Of a stretch of DNA of 64,000 bases, positions 60,791 to 64,000 are shown piece after piece (the stretch's first letter is position 1; each line of letters opens with the position of its first letter). The stretch covers positions 90,806-154,805 of the forward strand of contig NZ_BEGX01000057.1 in assembly GCF_002583555.1 (NCBI RefSeq), in the 5' to 3' direction. The stretch comes from Pseudonocardia sp. N23 (GTDB lineage Bacteria > Actinomycetota > Actinomycetes > Mycobacteriales > Pseudonocardiaceae). A model generated the notes under the pieces. It was not told the origin of the DNA, ran no database searches, and saw only the letters and a list, made by a program, of their open reading frames with translations. A program made the position numbers and the translations under genes.

Positions 60791-60886
60791 CGTGGGTTCA
60801 CCCCGGTCTCCCGTCCGATCTCGTCCCGTCCTCCCGGCGACGTGCACAGCCGGTGACCGGCGGCAGCCGGGCCTCCGGTGGCGCCC

Positions 60887-60914
60887 ACCATAGGTGAGGC
60901 ATGCCTGTGCTCAA
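60887..60914 (-). promoter_or_regulatory. Iron-regulated promoter with DtxR/IdeR-like box
   Basis: On the minus strand TTGAGC (60914-60909), 16 nt, TATGGT (60892-60887) make a promoter for the siderophore ABC operon. Covering the spacer and the -10 is ATAGGTGAGGCATGCCTGT (plus strand, 60890-60908). It matches the 19-bp iron-box consensus TWAGGTWAGSCTWACCTWA at about 13 positions and contains the palindrome AGGCATGCCT. Repressor-Fe(II) binding there would block RNA polymerase when iron is plentiful. Confidence 0.65.
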
Positions 60915-61003
60915 CAGAGGCAGCCATCACCGTGGCGTCACGGTTGTCACGTCCGCCCGGGCTCGCGGACGACACCGTCGGCGCAGCGTGCTGGGATGTC
61001 ACC

Positions 61004-61729
61004 GTGCGACGACTCCTGCCCGCCGACGGCGCGCACCCCGACGACGACGGGCTCCTCGCCCACTACGCCTACCCCGACGGGCCGGACGCCCCGTACGTCC
61101 GGGTCAACTTCGTCTCCAGCCTCGACGGCGCGGTGAGCGTCGACGGCCTGTCCGGAGGGCTCGGTTCCGACGCCGACAAGGCGGTGTTCGGGGCGCTGCG
61201 CCGGCTCGCCGACGTGGTCCTCGTCGGCGCCGGCACCGCGCGCGCCGAGGACTACCGCGGCGCCCGGCGCCCCACACTGGGCCGCGACCTGCCACCACCG
61301 ATCGCCGTCGTCACCGGGTCGGCCGACCTCGACCCCGGCGCCCGGCTGTTCACCGACACCGCCGTCGCCCCGATCGTCCTGACCACGGCCGGTGCGCCCG
61401 CCGCCCGCCGCGAGGCACTGCGCGCCGCCGGCGCCGACGTCGTCGAGGCCCCCGATCTCGAACCCGCGACGCTGCTCACCGAGCTCGGCCGCCGCGGCCT
61501 GACGCGCGTGCTCTGCGAGGGCGGGCCGTCGCTGTTCGGGGCTCTCGCCGGCGCCGGACTCGTCGACGAGCTCTGCCTGACCCTCTCCCCCGTCGTAGTC
61601 GCGGGCTCCGCGGGACGCATCACCGCAGGTCCGACGACCGATCTCCGCCTCGAGCTCGCCGGTGTCCTGCACGCCGACGACGCGCTGCTGCTGCGCTACA
61701 CGCGTGGCCGGGGTCGACCGAACGGGTGA
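61004..61729 (+). CDS. RibD C-terminal-like pyrimidine/dihydrofolate reductase family protein (Rv2671-like)
   Basis: Encodes 241 aa from the GTG at 61004; longer in-frame starts extend into the promoter region and add no recognisable sequence. RibD_C fold: VNFVSSLDGAVSVDGLSGGL (about residues 28-47), LRRLADVVLVGAGTARAEDY (about 60-79), and the NADPH loop RVLCEGGPSLFGALAGAGLVDE. Mycobacterial Rv2671 has this arrangement and can reduce dihydrofolate or riboflavin precursors. It is divergent from the iron transporter and may share its iron box. Confidence 0.87.
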   Translation: MRRLLPADGAHPDDDGLLAHYAYPDGPDAPYVRVNFVSSLDGAVSVDGLSGGLGSDADKAVFGALRRLADVVLVGAGTARAEDYRGARRPTLGRDLPPPIAVVTGSADLDPGARLFTDTAVAPIVLTTAGAPAARREALRAAGADVVEAPDLEPATLLTELGRRGLTRVLCEGGPSLFGALAGAGLVDELCLTLSPVVVAGSAGRITAGPTTDLRLELAGVLHADDALLLRYTRGRGRPNG

Positions 61730-61773
61730 CCCCGCGTGAGGCGGACCGGTCGGCGCGCATCCATATGACATGT

Positions 61774-61815
61774 GGGCCGGATTCACCGGCCCGCGCCGGG
61801 CCTCTCGGCCCGGCG
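61774..61815. terminator. Double GC hairpin before the Asp23 operon
   Basis: GGGCCGG-ATTCA-CCGGCCC (61774-61792) and CGCCGGGCC-TCTC-GGCCCGGCG (61794-61815) are two perfect hairpins of 7 and 9 bp in a row. They follow the RibD-like gene and precede the Asp23 gene by 34 nt, so they may end the first transcript or sit in the leader of the second. Confidence 0.6.
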
Positions 61816-61848
61816 ACACCGAAAGCCAGTCGTGAGGAGATCACCACG

Positions 61849-62355
61849 ATGACCGAGGCCACCCCACCCACGACCACCACATCGACGACCGCCACGACCC
61901 GGGGCACCGCCCCGGCCACGGCGGGTTCACCCGCCCGGGTCGCCGAGGACACCAGCCAGGGCCGCACCACGATCGCCGCATCCGTCGTCCAGAAGATCGC
62001 CGGCATCGCCGCCCGCGAGATCTCCGGCGTCTACGCGATGGGCGGCGGCGTGTCCCGCGCGTTCGGTGCGATCCGGGAGCGCATCCCCGGCGGCGGGACC
62101 GGCGCGGCCAACATCGCGGGCGTGCAGGTCGAGGTCGGCGAGAAGCAGGCCGCGATCGACCTCGACATCGTCGTCGAGTACGGCGCGTCCATCCGCGAGC
62201 TCGCGCGAGCGGTGCGGCGCAACGTGATCACCGCCGTCGAGACCATGACGGGGCTGGAGGTCATCGAGGTCAACATCGCCGTCAACGACATCCACCTGCC
62301 CGAGCTCGACGACCCGGAGGACCTTCCCGCGCCCGTCGTCTCCCGCGTCGAATAG
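61849..62355 (+). CDS. Asp23/Gls24 family envelope stress protein
   Basis: Encodes 168 aa, ATG at 61849 after GAGGAG. A Thr/Ala-rich tail of about 38 residues precedes the Asp23 domain: TTIAASVVQKIAGIAAREISGVYAM (about 41-65), VQVEVGEKQAAIDLDIVVEYGA (about 93-114) and VNIAVNDIHLPE. In firmicutes Asp23 is tethered at the membrane by AmaP and linked to cell-wall stress. Here it opens a six-gene operon that includes a second Asp23 protein and two membrane proteins. Confidence 0.9.
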   Translation: MTEATPPTTTTSTTATTRGTAPATAGSPARVAEDTSQGRTTIAASVVQKIAGIAAREISGVYAMGGGVSRAFGAIRERIPGGGTGAANIAGVQVEVGEKQAAIDLDIVVEYGASIRELARAVRRNVITAVETMTGLEVIEVNIAVNDIHLPELDDPEDLPAPVVSRVE

Positions 62356-62366
62356 GGCGACGGCAC

Positions 62367-62708
62367 GTGACCGACTCCCCCGCACCGGCCGGCCGGGCCG
62401 CGGCCTCGCCCGACGACATGTTCGTCGAGACCGTCGCCGCTCTCGTCGCCGCCCACCCCGCCGTCGCACGTCTCGACGGCGGACGGTTCGGCGACGTCGC
62501 GACGTACCTGCCCGGCCGGCGCAGGCTCGTCGGGGTGCGGGTCGGGGAGCCGGGCGAGCCCGTCGAGATCGCGGTCGTCGTGCTCGGCGACCGGCCGATC
62601 CCACAGGCCGTCGCCGAGATCCGCTCCGCCGTCGCCGCGCTGCGGCCCGGTCCGGTCGACGTGACCGTCAGCGACATCGCGGTGGGTCCCCTCGGCGATG
62701 GACCGTGA
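62367..62708 (+). CDS. Small conserved protein of the Asp23 operon
   Basis: Encodes 113 aa, GTG at 62367, 11 bp after the Asp23 gene. The middle (VAALVAAHPAVARLDGGRFG, then VATYLPGRRRLVGVRVGE) and the VEIAVVVLGDRPIPQ / VDVTVSDIAV strands follow the alternating pattern of an Asp23 domain without its glycine motif, so it is probably a divergent member. The stop overlaps the next start (GTGA). Confidence 0.75.
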   Translation: MTDSPAPAGRAAASPDDMFVETVAALVAAHPAVARLDGGRFGDVATYLPGRRRLVGVRVGEPGEPVEIAVVVLGDRPIPQAVAEIRSAVAALRPGPVDVTVSDIAVGPLGDGP

Positions 62709-63007
62709 CGCCTGAGGAGCGGGCCGCGTACCGGGCGTTCGTCCGCGAGAACCATCCCGACCGCGGCGGAGACCCCGCCGCGTTCGTCGCCGGGCTCGCG
62801 GCGATGCGCGACCGGCCCGCATCCCCGCGGCCACGACATGACGCCCGCGACGACCCGCGCGACGACATCGTGTTCGTCCGCGACATCCCGCTGCCCGCCC
62901 GGATCGCCGTCGCGCTGCTGCGCACCGTGCGCCGCCACCGTCTCGACCGCCGCCGCGCCGAACCGGACTCCGACGGTCCCCTCTCTCAACCCAGGAGTGC
63001 TCCATGA
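62705..63007 (+). CDS. Small HPD-motif protein (truncated J-domain-like)
   Basis: Encodes 100 aa. The N-terminus YRAFVRENHPDRGGDPAAFVAG (about residues 8-29) looks like the HPD loop and helix III of a DnaJ domain, but helix I is missing. The remainder is a very Arg-rich, basic stretch. It is coupled on both sides (GTGA, ATGA) within the Asp23 operon. A role in recruiting Hsp70 is possible only if the HPD is functional; otherwise it is an unknown basic linker protein. Confidence 0.7.
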   Translation: MTPEERAAYRAFVRENHPDRGGDPAAFVAGLAAMRDRPASPRPRHDARDDPRDDIVFVRDIPLPARIAVALLRTVRRHRLDRRRAEPDSDGPLSQPRSAP

Positions 63008-63183
63008 ACGCCACCCAGACCGGCCTCCTCGCGGGCCTCGTGCTCGGGGCCGCCGGCGCGATCGGCGGGTTCAGCGCCTTCCTCGTCGCGCTGCTCGTCG
63101 GCGTGGTGGGCCTGGTCGTCGGCCTCGTGCTCGACGGCAGGCTCGACGTCAGCGGTCTCCTCGGCCGCGGCAAGGACAGGTGA
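63004..63183 (+). CDS. Small membrane protein of the Asp23 operon (DUF2273-like)
   Basis: Encodes 59 aa, ATG at 63004 in an ATGA overlap with the HPD-motif gene. It consists mostly of two hydrophobic segments (about residues 7-21 and 24-43, LLAGLVLGAAGAIGG and AFLVALLVGVVGLVVGLVL) with a short charged end GRGKDR. Size, topology and location match the DUF2273 proteins found beside Asp23 and AmaP in other bacteria, which probably act as membrane anchors. Confidence 0.8.
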   Translation: MNATQTGLLAGLVLGAAGAIGGFSAFLVALLVGVVGLVVGLVLDGRLDVSGLLGRGKDR

Positions 63184-63614
63184 CCGGCGTGACCACAGCC
63201 GGAGCGGGGGTCGACCTCGCGAAGGCGCCCGCCGTCGATCCCGTCGACCCGGTCGCGGACGCCGAGATCGCCGGCCGCGGCACGCTGGAGATCGCCCCGA
63301 GCGTGCTGCGCAAGATCGTCGAGTACTCCGCCGACCAGGTGCCCGGGACGCTGCGCACCGAACGCCGCGTCGCCGGGTTCGACGTCGGCGACGCGGGCTC
63401 GGCCGCCAAGGTCAGCGTCGGCGGCCCCGCGGGCGACATCGACGTCCGCCTCGAGCTCGCGCTCCAGTACCCCGGGTCGGTACGCGGTGTCGTCGAGCGG
63501 GTCCGCGGCCACGTCGCCGAGGAGCTCGCCCGGCTCACCGGCTACCGGCTGCGGAACCTCGCCGTCACCGTGACCGGGCTGCGCGGTCTCCCGCCACCAC
63601 CGCGGCTGCGCTGA
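63180..63614 (+). CDS. Second Asp23/Gls24-like protein
   Basis: Encodes 144 aa from the GTG at 63180 (GTGA overlap); a GTG at 63189 is an alternative. The Asp23 pattern is GRGTLEIAPSVLRKIVEYSADQ (about residues 32-53), VSVGGPAGDIDVRLELALQYP and VRGHVAEELARLTGYRLRNLAVTVTGL. It differs enough from the first Asp23 protein to suggest a heteromeric complex at the membrane. Confidence 0.85.
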   Translation: MTGVTTAGAGVDLAKAPAVDPVDPVADAEIAGRGTLEIAPSVLRKIVEYSADQVPGTLRTERRVAGFDVGDAGSAAKVSVGGPAGDIDVRLELALQYPGSVRGVVERVRGHVAEELARLTGYRLRNLAVTVTGLRGLPPPPRLR

Positions 63615-63651
63615 GCCGTCCCCGACCCGACCTCACACGAAGGAGGATCCC

Positions 63652-64000
63652 GTGCGCGTACTCGTGCGCGTCCTCGCCCCGCTGCTCGGCCTCGCCCTCG
63701 CCGCCATCGGCGTGCTGGGTGTCGTCGAGATCGCGGCGGCCTGGATCCAGCCCGGACGCGGCGGCGACGGTCTGCTCATCCCCTGGCGGGCCTGGCAGCG
63801 GACGCTCGACACCCAGATGTGGGCGACCACGCCGGTGAAGATCGTCGCCGTCGTCGTCGGCGTCATCGGGCTGCTGCTCCTCGTCGCGGCATTCACCGCC
63901 CGCCGCCACGACGTCCCCCTGCGCCCACCCGCCCCGTACGTCACCGTGACGACCTCGCCGCAGGCGTTGGCGCGCATGGTCGGACGTCGCGTCCGCGCCG
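63652..64000 (+). CDS. DUF6286/AmaP-like membrane protein, 5' part
   Basis: The gene starts at the GTG at 63652 with AGGAGG 5 nt upstream and runs off the window; 116 residues are visible. The first membrane span is at about 7-28 (VLAPLLGLALAAIGVLGVVEIA) and the second at about 62-82 (IVAVVVGVIGLLLLVAAF). Between them is an external loop with AWQRTLDTQMWATTPV. In Asp23 operons this position is held by an AmaP/DUF6286 protein that anchors Asp23 to the membrane. Confidence 0.8.
   Translation, partial: MRVLVRVLAPLLGLALAAIGVLGVVEIAAAWIQPGRGGDGLLIPWRAWQRTLDTQMWATTPVKIVAVVVGVIGLLLLVAAFTARRHDVPLRPPAPYVTVTTSPQALARMVGRRVRA

Noticed and set aside
1..64000. tRNA or rRNA genes, insertion sequences, prophage or plasmid functions
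   Set aside because: None seen: no cloverleaf-like conserved GTTCRA segments in the gaps, no transposase, integrase or phage structural motifs.

Overview
The window is a very GC-rich (about 73%), densely coding stretch of an actinobacterial chromosome. Gene content and order point to the Pseudonocardiaceae (Pseudonocardia-like): a mycobacterium-like block (phosphatase, zinc-ribbon, Nif3-like, CobC-like, PtpA), 10-methyl fatty acid (tms) genes beside a wax ester synthase/DGAT, a sigB-type sigma factor, and many 4-bp ATGA/GTGA overlaps between consecutive genes. The genus is inference; no 16S rRNA is present.

Layout. 1-5 kb: end of a methyltransferase gene, dtd, a small HTH regulator, PHA synthase, and divergent sigB with an ECF-like promoter. 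5-8 kb: aldehyde dehydrogenase and two flavin reductases. 7.8-13.8 kb: a PTS-dependent dihydroxyacetone kinase operon (dhaK-dhaL-dhaM, with DhaM carrying EIIA, HPr and a full EI), a divergent IclR regulator and an aldo/keto reductase. 13.8-19.9 kb: AlkZ-like HTH_42 protein, AraC regulator, acyl-CoA dehydrogenase/nitroalkane-oxidase-like enzyme, phosphonatase-like HAD, membrane SGNH hydrolase. 20-25.7 kb: rifampin-phosphotransferase/PEP-synthase-like protein, a flavin monooxygenase controlled by a GntR-TetR fusion regulator with three repeated operator-like sites, and a MarR regulator. 25.7-26.5 kb is AT-richer and has no gene. 26.5-28 kb: HAD phosphatase and secreted SGNH hydrolase.

28-31.4 kb holds the most unusual locus: a retron-type reverse transcriptase whose 5' leader contains a perfect 12-bp inverted repeat, an AGC directly after its first arm, internal hairpins and a well-placed -10 box. 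This is the layout of a retron msr-msd RNA and appears to be a complete, probably undescribed actinobacterial retron. Divergent to it lies an exonuclease-TerD fusion gene broken by about seven single-base deletions, followed by the RNase P RNA gene.

31.5-39 kb: TSUP and ArsB-like transporters, the conserved phosphatase/zinc-ribbon/Nif3/CobC block, PtpA and a fructosamine kinase. 39-46.2 kb: a tightly coupled catabolic operon (substrate-binding lipoprotein, MaoC hydratase, acyl-CoA dehydrogenase, SDR, amidohydrolase, acyl-CoA ligase) behind a sigma-70-type promoter with a 14-bp palindromic operator. 46-51 kb: DUF2252 protein, FAD hydroxylase, frameshifted PPOX gene, TPP enzyme. 51-55 kb: WS/DGAT, TmsB, TmsA. 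55-57.7 kb: phosphate genes (DUF47, Pit, PPK2). 57.8-60.8 kb: an iron-siderophore ABC transporter whose promoter is overlapped by a DtxR/IdeR-like box. 61-64 kb: RibD-like reductase and an Asp23/Gls24 envelope-stress operon running off the edge.
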